64,000 nt of DNA from Muriicola sp. Z0-33 (GCF_026126425.1 NZ_JAFMPW010000007.1:124001-188000); one strand, 5' to 3'; shown: positions 9,070 to 18,331, counted from the stretch's first letter. Translations and numbers: made by a program. Notes: a model not told the origin generated them from the letters alone.

Positions 9070-10233
9070 ATGGGAAGAATTACGGAAATAAAGTTTAATT
9101 CAAGATATCCATCGGTTGATGACCTAAGGACAAGGGCAAAACAAAGAATGCCCAAATTTGCATTTGAATATCTTGACGGGGGTTGTAATGAAGATGTAAA
9201 CCTCCATAAAAACACTTCCCATATCCGTGAAGTGGAATTGCAACCAAAATACCTTGATAATTATGGGTCAGCAAATCTAAAAACCGAAATATTCGGGCAT
9301 ACCTATGATGCTCCTTTTGGAATAGCGCCAGTGGGTTTACAGGGCCTGATGTGGCCCAATTCTGCTGACCTTCTGGCCAAGGCTGCTGCAGATCATAACA
9401 TCCCCTTTATACTAAGTACAGTCAGCACAAGTAGTATTGAGCGGATTAGTGAACTAACTGAGGGTAAGGCATGGTTTCAATTGTACCATCCGGCAGACAA
9501 CAGTGTACGGGATGATATTATTGAAAGAGCAGAAGCTGCCGGATGTCCTGTTCTGGTTTTGCTTTGCGATGTTCCTACTTTTGGATTTCGACCAAGAGAT
9601 ATTCGCAATGGGTTGTCTATGCCCCCCAAAATGACCACAAATAATATCGTGCAAATACTAGGTAAGCCAAAATGGGCTATGCAAACACTGAAGTACGGTC
9701 AACCCAACTTTGAAACTTTAAGACCTTATATGCCAAAAGGACTCAACTTAAAAGATTTGGGACATTTTATGAATCAGACCTTTTCTAAGCGAATGACCGA
9801 AGATAAAATTGCGGCTATAAGGGATAAATGGAAAGGCAAATTGGTTTTAAAGGGGGTGGCCACTGAATTAGACACTGAAAAAGCCATTGCTCTCGGCCTT
9901 GATGGAATTATCGTCTCCAACCATGGCGGACGGCAGCTAGACGCCGGGGAGTCTACCATAAAACCCCTTTCAAGAATAGCGCAAAAATATGGGGACAAGA
10001 TTACCGTAATGATGGATAGCGGAATGCGCTCCGGCCCTGATGTGGCAAGAACCCTGGCAAGTGGGGCAGTGTTTACCTTTATGGGTCGCTCTTTTATGTA
10101 TGGTGTAGGGGCCCTGGGTAAAAAAGGGGGCAACCATACCATATCTATGCTAAAAACTCAGTTACAACAACTAATGGAGCAAGTAGGATGCGAGGAAGTT
10201 GCTGCATTGCCCGATTTTCTAAAACAAAACTAA
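9070..10233 (+). CDS. lldD: FMN-dependent alpha-hydroxyacid dehydrogenase, probable L-lactate dehydrogenase
   Basis: 387 residues, full length for the lactate dehydrogenase/glycolate oxidase family. The active-site segment S-N283-H285-G-G-R288-Q-L-D is intact, with K261 before it. The N-terminal Y-L-D-G-G and A-P-V-G-L flavin-binding segments are also present. There is no signal peptide, so it is cytoplasmic or peripheral. As the last gene of the sulfatase/fucosidase operon it would oxidise the L-lactate released by the FAH hydrolase to pyruvate, with electrons entering the respiratory chain. Other 2-hydroxy acids are possible. The operon ends here; the next gene is convergent with an 18-base gap. 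Confidence 0.88.
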   Translation: MGRITEIKFNSRYPSVDDLRTRAKQRMPKFAFEYLDGGCNEDVNLHKNTSHIREVELQPKYLDNYGSANLKTEIFGHTYDAPFGIAPVGLQGLMWPNSADLLAKAAADHNIPFILSTVSTSSIERISELTEGKAWFQLYHPADNSVRDDIIERAEAAGCPVLVLLCDVPTFGFRPRDIRNGLSMPPKMTTNNIVQILGKPKWAMQTLKYGQPNFETLRPYMPKGLNLKDLGHFMNQTFSKRMTEDKIAAIRDKWKGKLVLKGVATELDTEKAIALGLDGIIVSNHGGRQLDAGESTIKPLSRIAQKYGDKITVMMDSGMRSGPDVARTLASGAVFTFMGRSFMYGVGALGKKGGNHTISMLKTQLQQLMEQVGCEEVAALPDFLKQN

Positions 10234-10251
10234 TCAATACAGCATCCGGAA

Positions 10252-11037
10252 TTACTTGGCTGTCCATCCCCCATCCACCGTTAACATAGACCCTACCATA
10301 TAACTCCCGGCATCGCTGGCAAGAAATATAGCAGCACCCTGGATTTCCCTGAGTTCACCCCAACGAGCCAATGCGGTAGCTCCAACTATAAAGTTCTTGG
10401 CCTCCGGAGTTCCTGCTATAGGAATATTCATTTCGGTTAAAAAAGGACCGGGACAAATGGCATTGACATTAATATTAAAAGGGGCCAATTCCAGACCCAA
10501 AGCCCGGGTCATTTGAACAACGGCTCCCTTGCTGGTAGCATATGGGGTTCTATTGGCTAAGCCAACCAACCCAAGAGTACTAGCCATATTAATGATGCTA
10601 CCACTACCCTTCTTTTTCATATAGGGTGTCACTGCCCTCGAGGCATTCCAGGTGCCATCCACGTTCACCTTCATGACTTGCTGAAATTCATCAGGGCTTA
10701 ATTCGTCAATGGCCCCGCGGATGTTAATTCCTGCGCTATTAATAAGTACATCAATGCTGCCAAATTCTTCTGCCACTGCTTTTGCAACAGACTCTATTTG
10801 AGATAAATTGGTAACATCAGCAGAAAATGCTTTGGCTTTTACTCCAAAGTCTTTTTCTAATTGGGCAGCGGCAACTTCTCCCTCTTCAAGATTTCTATTG
10901 ACTAAAAAGACATTGGCTCCAACAGAAGCTAATCCGGCCGCCATTGCATACCCGAGGCCTTTGGAACCTCCGGTGATTATAGCATTCCTGTCTGTCATAT
11001 CAAATTGTTTAACTCCAGGAAGAACAGTTTTACTCAT
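10252..11037 (-). CDS. SDR oxidoreductase, gluconate 5-dehydrogenase-like; candidate L-fucose dehydrogenase
   Basis: 261-residue classical SDR. Motifs: T-G-G-S-K-G-L-G near residue 22, N-S-A-G for the usual N-N-A-G, then S, Y-A-T-S-K catalytic residues around 153-171. An N-R after beta-2 (V-N-R-N-L) points to NADP(H). It is encoded on the strand opposite to the fucose operon, downstream of a TIM-barrel protein (10-base gap), and so is the second gene of a two-gene operon. The fucose pathway needs an L-fucose 1-dehydrogenase and this enzyme is one candidate; a keto-sugar reductase acting with its TIM-barrel partner is equally possible. Confidence 0.82.
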   Translation of the reverse strand: MSKTVLPGVKQFDMTDRNAIITGGSKGLGYAMAAGLASVGANVFLVNRNLEEGEVAAAQLEKDFGVKAKAFSADVTNLSQIESVAKAVAEEFGSIDVLINSAGINIRGAIDELSPDEFQQVMKVNVDGTWNASRAVTPYMKKKGSGSIINMASTLGLVGLANRTPYATSKGAVVQMTRALGLELAPFNINVNAICPGPFLTEMNIPIAGTPEAKNFIVGATALARWGELREIQGAAIFLASDAGSYMVGSMLTVDGGWTAK

Positions 11038-11047
11038 ATTCTCGTTT

Positions 11048-12115
11048 TTAATTAAATCCTAAATTTTGTTTGGCGTATATTAATGAAGTGCGATTATTCT
11101 CCACTTCCAATTTTAATTGATCATCGTTACTTTTATCAGAAACAAGGGGCAATGGATCCCTGGATTTCTGACTGCGGATACTTCGTAGGTAGGTACCTAA
11201 CTCTTTTGCCGAAATATCTTCAAAGGTTGCCCAGTATTTATCGGTAAGACAAGGAATCTTCAAAGGGTCTCTGGTGATCATTTCCAGATTGAACCTGATG
11301 TTTGGTTGCTCTTTTTTTATTATCCTGATCATCTCTTCTATATCCAGATAACCTTCCCCAAGGTTCACTTCAGACATCAGAAAGCCATCATCGTATTCCT
11401 CAACGGCCATATCTTTTAAATGAACAGAGAATGAATACGGGGCTAATTCTTTAACCACCTCCATGGGATCTTCCAATAGAGAAATATTGTTGCCAGTATC
11501 AAGTGTAATTCCTACCCACTGGCTCCCAACATGTTTCAGGATTTCCAGAAATTCATTTATCCGCCAATCCTTATGGTTCTCAACTGCAAGTTTTATTTTG
11601 TGTTTTCTGACTATTGGTTCGGCCAGAAAAATAGAGTTAATAGCAGCAGCTTTAAACTTCTTAAAGGCCTCCAGGGTGTCAAAAGTTTCGTACCTGCGCC
11701 CGGAAAGACAAGCTGCCCTCACTATAGAAATTCCTGCCCGTTTAGCGGATAGAATATCGGCTTCAAATCTGTCGGTATCTTGCTGGTCTTTCGGAAGTCT
11801 TATTTGTCCCTCAAGAAACATTTCCAAAGCTTCAGATCTGGATCTTAACTGCTTTGATTCGCTTTTGTCCCAGTTGCGAATGCCCACTTGTATTCCCCCA
11901 AAACCCAGTTCTCCGCAATGTTCAAGCATTTCCATAGCAGATGTAAAGGGAGGGTATCCTGTACTCTCCATCTTTCTGTACCATCTCATGAGATAGGAGG
12001 CCTCAGCAACCCCAAACCTGGTATCGGCCAATATTCCTTTGGGTATTGGCATTAATGGCATTGTCATAGACAAAACCCCGGCAGACGAGGCTTTAATAAA
12101 TTTTCTACGTCTCAT
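11048..12115 (-). CDS. Exported TIM-barrel sugar isomerase/epimerase-like protein (Tat signal)
   Basis: 355 residues from ATG at 12115; an upstream in-frame TTG at 12127 is less likely. The N-terminus M-R-R-R-K-F-I-K-A-S is a twin-arginine signal, so the folded protein is probably exported with its metal. The rest is an AP-endonuclease-2/xylose isomerase-like barrel: A-V-E-N-H-K-D (metal-binding E and H), T-L-D-T-G-N, H-L-K-D, and N-L-E-M at the last strand. These are the usual carboxylate and histidine metal ligands. The substrate is unknown; proximity to fucose genes suggests an aldose or keto-sugar. First gene of a two-gene operon with the SDR. Confidence 0.8.
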   Translation of the reverse strand: MRRRKFIKASSAGVLSMTMPLMPIPKGILADTRFGVAEASYLMRWYRKMESTGYPPFTSAMEMLEHCGELGFGGIQVGIRNWDKSESKQLRSRSEALEMFLEGQIRLPKDQQDTDRFEADILSAKRAGISIVRAACLSGRRYETFDTLEAFKKFKAAAINSIFLAEPIVRKHKIKLAVENHKDWRINEFLEILKHVGSQWVGITLDTGNNISLLEDPMEVVKELAPYSFSVHLKDMAVEEYDDGFLMSEVNLGEGYLDIEEMIRIIKKEQPNIRFNLEMITRDPLKIPCLTDKYWATFEDISAKELGTYLRSIRSQKSRDPLPLVSDKSNDDQLKLEVENNRTSLIYAKQNLGFN

Positions 12116-12311
12116 TTCAGTGATCAAAAATGGTATTCAGTGCATCTAAAAATAACAAAAGATTCCTAGTACCTTGTCTATTTAGATAAAGAATACACTG
12201 AATTTGGTTTTATTGTTGCATTTTACCATCAGCAGGAAGGAAGATGACCTCATTTCATTATATTTATGATTCCGCTTGATTATTCTTAATTCATAAAACA
12301 GAAATTAAAAT

Positions 12312-14042
12312 ATGGGTGACAAAGGAAAGAAGAAGTTAAGGAGTGAATCCTGGTTTAATCCGGAAGATGCCAAGTCGGCATTTATCCATCGTTCATGGCT
12401 TCGTAATCAGGGTTATCCTAACGACTATTTTGAAGGTCGCCCGGTAATCGGAATATGCAACACCTGGTCCGAGCTTACACCTTGTAATGGTCATCTGAGA
12501 GAATTTGCCGAGTTTGTAAAGCGCGGCGTATTGGAAGCCGGTGGGGTACCCTTCGAATTTCCTGTAACCAGCATGGGCGAAATATTGATGCGCCCAACTG
12601 CAATGCTGTTCAGGAATCTTGCCAGTATGGATACCGAAGAAAGTATCAGGGCAAACCCCCTTGACGGAGTAGTGCTTTTAACGGGCTGTGATAAGACTAC
12701 CCCCGCTACGGTCATGGGAGCCTGCAGTGTAGATCTGCCTACTATTGTAGTACCCGGAGGGCCTATGCTCAATGGAAAGTATAAGGGTGAACGCATCGGA
12801 TCGGGCACTTTTGTCTGGCAACTAAAAGACAAGATTAAAAATGAGGGGTTTACCCCGGAAGACCAGATTGAAGCTGAAGTGTGCTCCGCAAGGAGTGCAG
12901 GGCATTGTATGACCATGGGAACGGCGTCTACCATGGCATGTATGGTAGAATCCTTAGGCCTTACACTGCCCGGAGCGGCAGCTATTCCTGCTGTTGATTC
13001 CAGGAAAAAGGTGCTGGCGCAATTATCCGGAAGACGTATTGTGGAAATGGTAAAAGAGGATTTGAAATTGTCAAAAATCCTTACCCGTGAGGCATTTGAA
13101 AATGCCATAAAATTAAATGCTGCTGTTGGCGGTTCCACTAACTTCATAATTCATTTGCAGGCAATAGCAGGTAGAATAGGGGTAGATCTGAATCTTCAGG
13201 AATTTGATACCCTTGGAAGCAAAATTCCGCTACTGGTGAATCTCATGCCCTCTGGGAAATTTCTAATGGAAGATTTTTTTGATGCAGGCGGTTTACCTGT
13301 TGTTATCAGGGAAATGAAGCAGCATCTGCACAACAATGCGATAACTGTTAATGGTAAACCTATAGGCGAAAACAATAAAAAGGCAGAATGTTATAACCCC
13401 GAGGTAATTGCCCCATTGGAGCAACCATTTTTGGAAGAAGCAGGAATTGCCGTATTGTATGGTAACCTTTGCGAAGATGGTGCGGTAATAAAACCATCGG
13501 CGGCAACTCCTGAACTAATGACCCATAGGGGTAAGGCAGTTGTTTTTGAAACCATTGAAGAGTTTTTAAGCACCGTAGATGATCCGGATCTGGAGATAGA
13601 CGAGCATAGTGTGATGGTACTTAAAGGAGTAGGCCCGGTTGGTTATCCGGGAATGGCTGAAGTGGGCAATATGGACTTACCCGAAAAAATATTAAAAAAA
13701 GGAATCAAGGACATGGTCAGAATTTCAGATGGCCGTATGAGTGGAACGGCTTTCGGCACGGTGGTACTTCATATTTCTCCTGAGTCTTCAGTAGGGGGGG
13801 TGTTAGCACTGGTGCAGTCTGGTGATTATATTGTCCTGGATGTTCCAAACAGGAAATTGCATCTGGAAGTAACACCCGAAGAATTAGAAAAGCGAAAGGC
13901 TAGCTGGAGTCCTCCTAAACCCCCTTCAGATAGGGGCTATGTAAATCTTTATACAAAAACTGTACAACAGGCGCACCTGGGGGCGGACCTGGATTTTCTA
14001 AATGGAAAATCTGGAGATGAAGTAACCCGGGATGCCCATTAA
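12312..14042 (+). CDS. IlvD/Edd-family sugar-acid dehydratase, probable L-fuconate dehydratase
   Basis: 576 residues, the size of the L-arabinonate/D-xylonate dehydratase branch. The [2Fe-2S] cysteines are visible as C58 (E-L-T-P-C-N), C126 (T-G-C-D-K) and C199 (G-H-C-M-T-M-G); K128 in C-D-K-T-T-P is the position carbamylated for Mg2+ binding in this family. The N-T-W-S-E-L-T-P-C-N motif separates it from branched-chain dihydroxyacid dehydratase. It starts the second plus-strand block, followed after 18 bases by a GntP permease. With the downstream SDR/FAH pathway it would convert L-fuconate to 2-keto-3-deoxy-L-fuconate. In the well-known bacterial route this step is done by an unrelated enolase-superfamily enzyme. 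Confidence 0.88.
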   Translation: MGDKGKKKLRSESWFNPEDAKSAFIHRSWLRNQGYPNDYFEGRPVIGICNTWSELTPCNGHLREFAEFVKRGVLEAGGVPFEFPVTSMGEILMRPTAMLFRNLASMDTEESIRANPLDGVVLLTGCDKTTPATVMGACSVDLPTIVVPGGPMLNGKYKGERIGSGTFVWQLKDKIKNEGFTPEDQIEAEVCSARSAGHCMTMGTASTMACMVESLGLTLPGAAAIPAVDSRKKVLAQLSGRRIVEMVKEDLKLSKILTREAFENAIKLNAAVGGSTNFIIHLQAIAGRIGVDLNLQEFDTLGSKIPLLVNLMPSGKFLMEDFFDAGGLPVVIREMKQHLHNNAITVNGKPIGENNKKAECYNPEVIAPLEQPFLEEAGIAVLYGNLCEDGAVIKPSAATPELMTHRGKAVVFETIEEFLSTVDDPDLEIDEHSVMVLKGVGPVGYPGMAEVGNMDLPEKILKKGIKDMVRISDGRMSGTAFGTVVLHISPESSVGGVLALVQSGDYIVLDVPNRKLHLEVTPEELEKRKASWSPPKPPSDRGYVNLYTKTVQQAHLGADLDFLNGKSGDEVTRDAH

Positions 14043-14060
14043 TTTTAAACCAACCAAATT

Positions 14061-15398
14061 ATGATTTCCATTTTATTACTTGTATTAAGTGTGCTGATTA
14101 TCATTCTGTTCACTGTAAGGCTTAATGTTCATCCATTTCTTGCGCTACTGGCGGCGGCCTTATTTTTTGCTCTTTTTTCTGGAATGGGTCTTAATGATAT
14201 TGTTAATTATGTAAATGACGGTTTTGGTATAACTCTGGGTAAAATTGGGATCGTAATCATCCTGGGGGTAATAATCGGGGCGTTTCTGGAACATTCTGGG
14301 GGAGCTTACAAATTGGCAGAGGTTGTGCTCAGAATTATAGGTAAAAAGAGAGTGCATGAGGCCATGGGAATTGTTGGCTTTATCGTCTCTATACCTGTAT
14401 TTGCCGACAGCGGATTTATCATCCTTAATCCCTTAAATAAAAGTTTAACCAAGCGGGCTAAACTCTCAATAGTAGGCACAGCTACGGCACTTATTTTGGG
14501 TCTGATGATCACCCACGTACTGGTGCCACCTACGCCGGGGCCAATTGCTGCCGCGGGTATAATCGGGGCAGATGTAGGCTTGGTGATGTTAGTAGGCTTG
14601 GTGATTGGTCTTTTGTCTCTGGTGGTTGCCATTATTTATTGTAAAAAAATGGGATCAAGAACCTATATAGATCCTAATCCTGATGTTACCGATGAGGTAA
14701 TCCAGGAACGTATGAAAAAAGCTCCAAGTGCGTTTAAATCGTTCTTGCCCATACTGATACCAATTCTCCTGATTGTAGGGAAGTCTGTTATGGAGTTTAA
14801 TATGGTGGAAGGGGAAGAAACTTCTGGCCTGGTCAAATTTATTTCTTTTATAGGTTCTCCGATTATTGCACTAATGATAGGGATGCTTTTTGCTTTTCTA
14901 TTGCCTAAGAAATTTGATAAGGAGATGCTGGCCACTACAGGATGGGTAGGGAAAGCACTTACCGATGCCTCCAATATTATCCTAATCACAGGTGCAGGAG
15001 GAATATTTGGAACAATTTTGCAAAACAGTGGAATTGCGGATACACTCGCTGACTCACTCTCAGGTGCTAATCTCGGAATTTGGCTTCCTTTTTTACTCTG
15101 TGCCGCAATTAAAACTGCCCAGGGATCTTCTACAGTGGCCTTGATAACAACGGCCTCTATTATTGCGCCTTTATTGGTAACAATGGGTTTTACTACCGAT
15201 ATAGACAAAGCCCTGGTGGTTTCTGCCATTGGAGCAGGGGCCATGGTAGTTTCTCATGCTAATGACAGTGGTTTCTGGATACTTACTCAGTTTTCAGGAA
15301 TTGATGTAAAAACAGGGTATAGGGTATATACACTTGGAACATTTGTTGTCGGAGTTTTCGCAGCACTAATGGTATATGTGGCGTCATTTATTTTATAA
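14061..15398 (+). CDS. GntP-family sugar-acid permease
   Basis: 445-residue, very hydrophobic protein with about 12 membrane segments and the usual GntP features: a conserved early stretch around residues 60-80 (G-F-G-I-T-L-G-K-I-G), a P-V-F-A-D-S-G-F motif near residue 113, H-V-L-V-P-P-T-P-G-P near residue 152, and T-A-Q-G-S-S-T-V-A near residue 353. Members of the family are proton symporters for gluconate and other aldonates. Adjacent to the dehydratase it most likely imports the acid that the dehydratase uses, here probably L-fuconate. That would fit oxidation of fucose outside the cytoplasm. Confidence 0.9.
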   Translation: MISILLLVLSVLIIILFTVRLNVHPFLALLAAALFFALFSGMGLNDIVNYVNDGFGITLGKIGIVIILGVIIGAFLEHSGGAYKLAEVVLRIIGKKRVHEAMGIVGFIVSIPVFADSGFIILNPLNKSLTKRAKLSIVGTATALILGLMITHVLVPPTPGPIAAAGIIGADVGLVMLVGLVIGLLSLVVAIIYCKKMGSRTYIDPNPDVTDEVIQERMKKAPSAFKSFLPILIPILLIVGKSVMEFNMVEGEETSGLVKFISFIGSPIIALMIGMLFAFLLPKKFDKEMLATTGWVGKALTDASNIILITGAGGIFGTILQNSGIADTLADSLSGANLGIWLPFLLCAAIKTAQGSSTVALITTASIIAPLLVTMGFTTDIDKALVVSAIGAGAMVVSHANDSGFWILTQFSGIDVKTGYRVYTLGTFVVGVFAALMVYVASFIL

Positions 15399-15434
15399 AG
15401 TAAAACTATCGGACCAAAGTATAATTCGTTAAAA

Positions 15435-17963
15435 TTGAAGGCTCGAAACTCTTTAATTGGCATTTTGTTTACAGCAATTGCATTGCTATTTATTGGGTGC
15501 AATGAACAACCATCACCCCCTTTATCTCCGGAGGAGGCATTAGCCTCATTTGTCTTGGCAGAGGAGGATTTGGAGATTCAATTGGTGGCTTCAGAACCTA
15601 TGGTTCAGGATCCCGTTGCCATTACCTTCGATGAGGCCGGGAGGCTATGGGTAGTGGAAATGCTGGGTTTTATGGCCGATATTGACGGAACAGGGGAGCT
15701 AGATCCGGTGGGAAGAGTATCTGTTTTGTTTGATGACGATATGGACGGGAAAATGGACAGGAGCACCGTATTTCTCGATAGCCTGGTATTGCCAAGAGCA
15801 GTTGCCATTGTAAAAGGCGGGGTACTGATATCAGAAAATATCCCCCTGTGGTACGCAGAGGATACTGATGGAGATTTTGTAGCGGATAAAAAAGTATTGA
15901 TAGATAGTACATATGGTGGTTCGGGCATGCCAGAGCACTCAGCAAATGGTCTATGGCGGGGCATGGATAATTGGTTGTACAACGCAAAATCTAGTTATCG
16001 CTATAAGGAAATAGACGGAAAGTGGAAGAAGGATAGCACAGAATTCAGAGGGCAATGGGGAATAGTTCATGACAACGCCGGAAGATTGTTTTATAACTAT
16101 AATTGGTCTCAATTACATGCAGATCTTGTACCGCCAAATGCCTTGCTTGCCAATAAGAACCATACACCATCCAGTGGAATAGATCACGGACTAACCCTGG
16201 AACGTGAAATTTATCCTATTCGTAGCAATACTGCCGTAAATAGGGGATATGTTCCAGGAACCCTGGACGCAAAGGGCAGGCTGCTCGAATTTGCCTCTGC
16301 TTGTGGGCCCTTGATTTACAGAGGTGATGCGCTCCCCCAATCGTATGATGGCGATGCATTTATATGTGAACCTACTGCAAATCTTATAAAGAGAAATAAG
16401 ATTTCATCAGACGGATTTATGCTTGCTGCTGAAGGAAGGTATAAGAACAGGGAGTTTTTGGCATCTACCGATGAGAGGTTCAGGCCAATTTCTGCTGCTT
16501 CCGGGCCAGATGGAGCCATATATGTAGTAGACATGTATAAGGGCATAATACAGCATGGGCCCTATATGACCCCTTACCTTAGAAAAATTACTCTCGATAG
16601 AAAGTTAGACCAACCCATTCATATGGGAAGGATATGGCGTATAACTTCAAAGAAGGAGAATAAACAACAACCAGCAAATCTCTCCGGAGCGGATACAAAG
16701 ACATTGGTGCATCTGCTGGAACATCCCAATGGCTGGACACGGGATATGGCACAAAGACTATTGGTTGATAAGGCAGATACTTTATCAATTCCAGAGCTAA
16801 ATGAGATGGTTACTTCCGGAAGTGAACTTGGTAAATTACATGCATTATGGACATTGGAAGGCCTGGGAGCAGTAGATGCCGAACTTTGCCTCAAGGCCAT
16901 GAAGGCCAATGATCCTTTTGTTGCTCAAACAGCTGTCCGCATACTGATGCAAATGAAAAATCAAGATGTAGATGTAATTGCCCAATTCGAGGAATTTATA
17001 CAGGAAGAATTTAACAAGGCACATCCCGTTTTGCAAATGCAGATGGTTATGGCAAGTAATACAGTATCGGCCGAAGTTGCTTTTGAAGTTGCCGAAAGAT
17101 TCCTTGATATCTATAAAGATCTGCCTCTGTCCAGAGATGTCGTAATGAGTAGTTTGGCCGATAGGGAGTTACAGATGCTAGGTGCAATATTATCTCATGA
17201 AGGGTGGGAAGACCGGGAGCAGTACAAGGAAATCTTTCTGGAAATGCTGGCCACAGCCATAACCAATGGGGGTTCGGTTGAAGGAGCAAAGGCGATGTTC
17301 ACTTTACTGGAATCTAATTCCGGGCAATCAGAGTTATGGATTGCTACTGCCATTGCACAAGGAATTGCGAATGCTAAAAGGCCGGAGAATACCCCTTCAA
17401 TTGAATTGGAAGCTGAACCGGATATTTTTAAAGGTCATGAGCACTTACCGGCAGAAATAGTGCTCTTATTTAAGGATATGCAAAGGCATTATAGCTGGCC
17501 CGGCAAAACAGATTCAACACTCCCCGATTCGGAAATATCAAATAAGATTAACAGGGAAGTCTATGCCCTGGGCAGACAGCAGTATCTTAATCTCTGCGCC
17601 AATTGCCATGCCACCAATGGTGAAGGCATGAAAAGATTCGCTCCGCCTTTAAAAAACTCGAGCTGGGTCACAGGTGACCAATATAAATTGGCAATGATAT
17701 TGTTGCACGGTATGGAAGGGCCGGTAACTGTGGATGGCAAATTGTACGACATCCCGGATATTCTCCCGAGTATGCCTTCATTTACTACCCTTCAAAATAA
17801 TGATATTGCTGCCATTGCCACATATATCAGAAACAGCTGGGGAAATAGTGCACCTGAAATAGGTGCCGGTACTATTGGGAGGATCAGATTCAGAACCCAG
17901 GGGAAAATTACTCCCTGGAAAGCCACAGAACTAGATACGGTAATTTTCGACGAAAAGTTATAG
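15435..17963 (+). CDS. Lipoprotein with dehydrogenase-type beta-propeller, HEAT repeats and cytochrome c domain
   Basis: 842 residues from a TTG start; the frame upstream is closed by a stop without any ATG. Lipobox L-F-I-G-C22 gives a lipoprotein. Residues about 40-400 are a propeller of the 'membrane-bound dehydrogenase' type common in Planctomycetes, Verrucomicrobia and Bacteroidota (V-A-I-T-F-D-E-A-G-R-L-W, D-x-D-G-D calcium-like loops). About 410-640 are alpha-helical HEAT-like repeats. The C-terminus holds a cytochrome c domain with C721-A-N-C-H725. Electron transfer from a sugar or alcohol to the respiratory chain is the expected role. It follows GntP by 36 bases and precedes the mutarotase by 29. 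Confidence 0.85.
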   Translation: MKARNSLIGILFTAIALLFIGCNEQPSPPLSPEEALASFVLAEEDLEIQLVASEPMVQDPVAITFDEAGRLWVVEMLGFMADIDGTGELDPVGRVSVLFDDDMDGKMDRSTVFLDSLVLPRAVAIVKGGVLISENIPLWYAEDTDGDFVADKKVLIDSTYGGSGMPEHSANGLWRGMDNWLYNAKSSYRYKEIDGKWKKDSTEFRGQWGIVHDNAGRLFYNYNWSQLHADLVPPNALLANKNHTPSSGIDHGLTLEREIYPIRSNTAVNRGYVPGTLDAKGRLLEFASACGPLIYRGDALPQSYDGDAFICEPTANLIKRNKISSDGFMLAAEGRYKNREFLASTDERFRPISAASGPDGAIYVVDMYKGIIQHGPYMTPYLRKITLDRKLDQPIHMGRIWRITSKKENKQQPANLSGADTKTLVHLLEHPNGWTRDMAQRLLVDKADTLSIPELNEMVTSGSELGKLHALWTLEGLGAVDAELCLKAMKANDPFVAQTAVRILMQMKNQDVDVIAQFEEFIQEEFNKAHPVLQMQMVMASNTVSAEVAFEVAERFLDIYKDLPLSRDVVMSSLADRELQMLGAILSHEGWEDREQYKEIFLEMLATAITNGGSVEGAKAMFTLLESNSGQSELWIATAIAQGIANAKRPENTPSIELEAEPDIFKGHEHLPAEIVLLFKDMQRHYSWPGKTDSTLPDSEISNKINREVYALGRQQYLNLCANCHATNGEGMKRFAPPLKNSSWVTGDQYKLAMILLHGMEGPVTVDGKLYDIPDILPSMPSFTTLQNNDIAAIATYIRNSWGNSAPEIGAGTIGRIRFRTQGKITPWKATELDTVIFDEKL

Positions 17964-17992
17964 GAATTATTCTTAATGTTAAAAGGGAAATA

Positions 17993-18331
17993 ATGAGAAA
18001 ACACTGCTTAGCACTCGATTTAAAAGATGATCCTGTATTGATCAGGAAATACGAAGAATATCATGAAAATGTCTGGCCAGAAGTTTTAGATAGTCTTAGT
18101 GCCTCCGGTATAGAGCATATGGAGATTTATCGTATTGGTAACCGGCTATTTATGATCATTGAAGTGGCCGATTCCTTTTCCTTTGACAAGAAGGCAAAAA
18201 TGGATGAAGATAATCAGCGGGTCCAGGATTGGGAAGTGCTTATGTGGAAGTATCAGCAGGCCCTGCCAATGGCAAAACCTGGAGAAAAATGGCTTCCAAT
18301 GGATCTGATCTTCGAATATGATTCAAATTAG
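17993..18331 (+). CDS. L-fucose/L-rhamnose mutarotase family protein
   Basis: 112 residues, the size of the dimeric alpha+beta-barrel mutarotases of the RhaM/DUF718 type. Typical segments are K-Y-E-E-Y-H-E-N-V-W-P-E near the N-terminus (active-site histidine and W-P), I-Y-R-I-G-N-R-L-F, and W-K-Y-Q-Q near the end. The family interconverts alpha and beta anomers of 6-deoxy-L-sugars. In this context, with an alpha-L-fucosidase and diketo-acid hydrolase nearby, L-fucose is the likely substrate: anomer supply for an L-fucose dehydrogenase. Last gene of the dehydratase-GntP-cytochrome block. Confidence 0.88.
   Translation: MRKHCLALDLKDDPVLIRKYEEYHENVWPEVLDSLSASGIEHMEIYRIGNRLFMIIEVADSFSFDKKAKMDEDNQRVQDWEVLMWKYQQALPMAKPGEKWLPMDLIFEYDSN

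Noticed and set aside
9774-10142. Long minus-strand frame inside the L-lactate dehydrogenase gene, and similar long antisense frames at 12491-13147 and 14663-15244
   Set aside because: They lie antisense to clearly conserved genes, have no recognisable domain, and their composition is what antisense reading of those genes gives.
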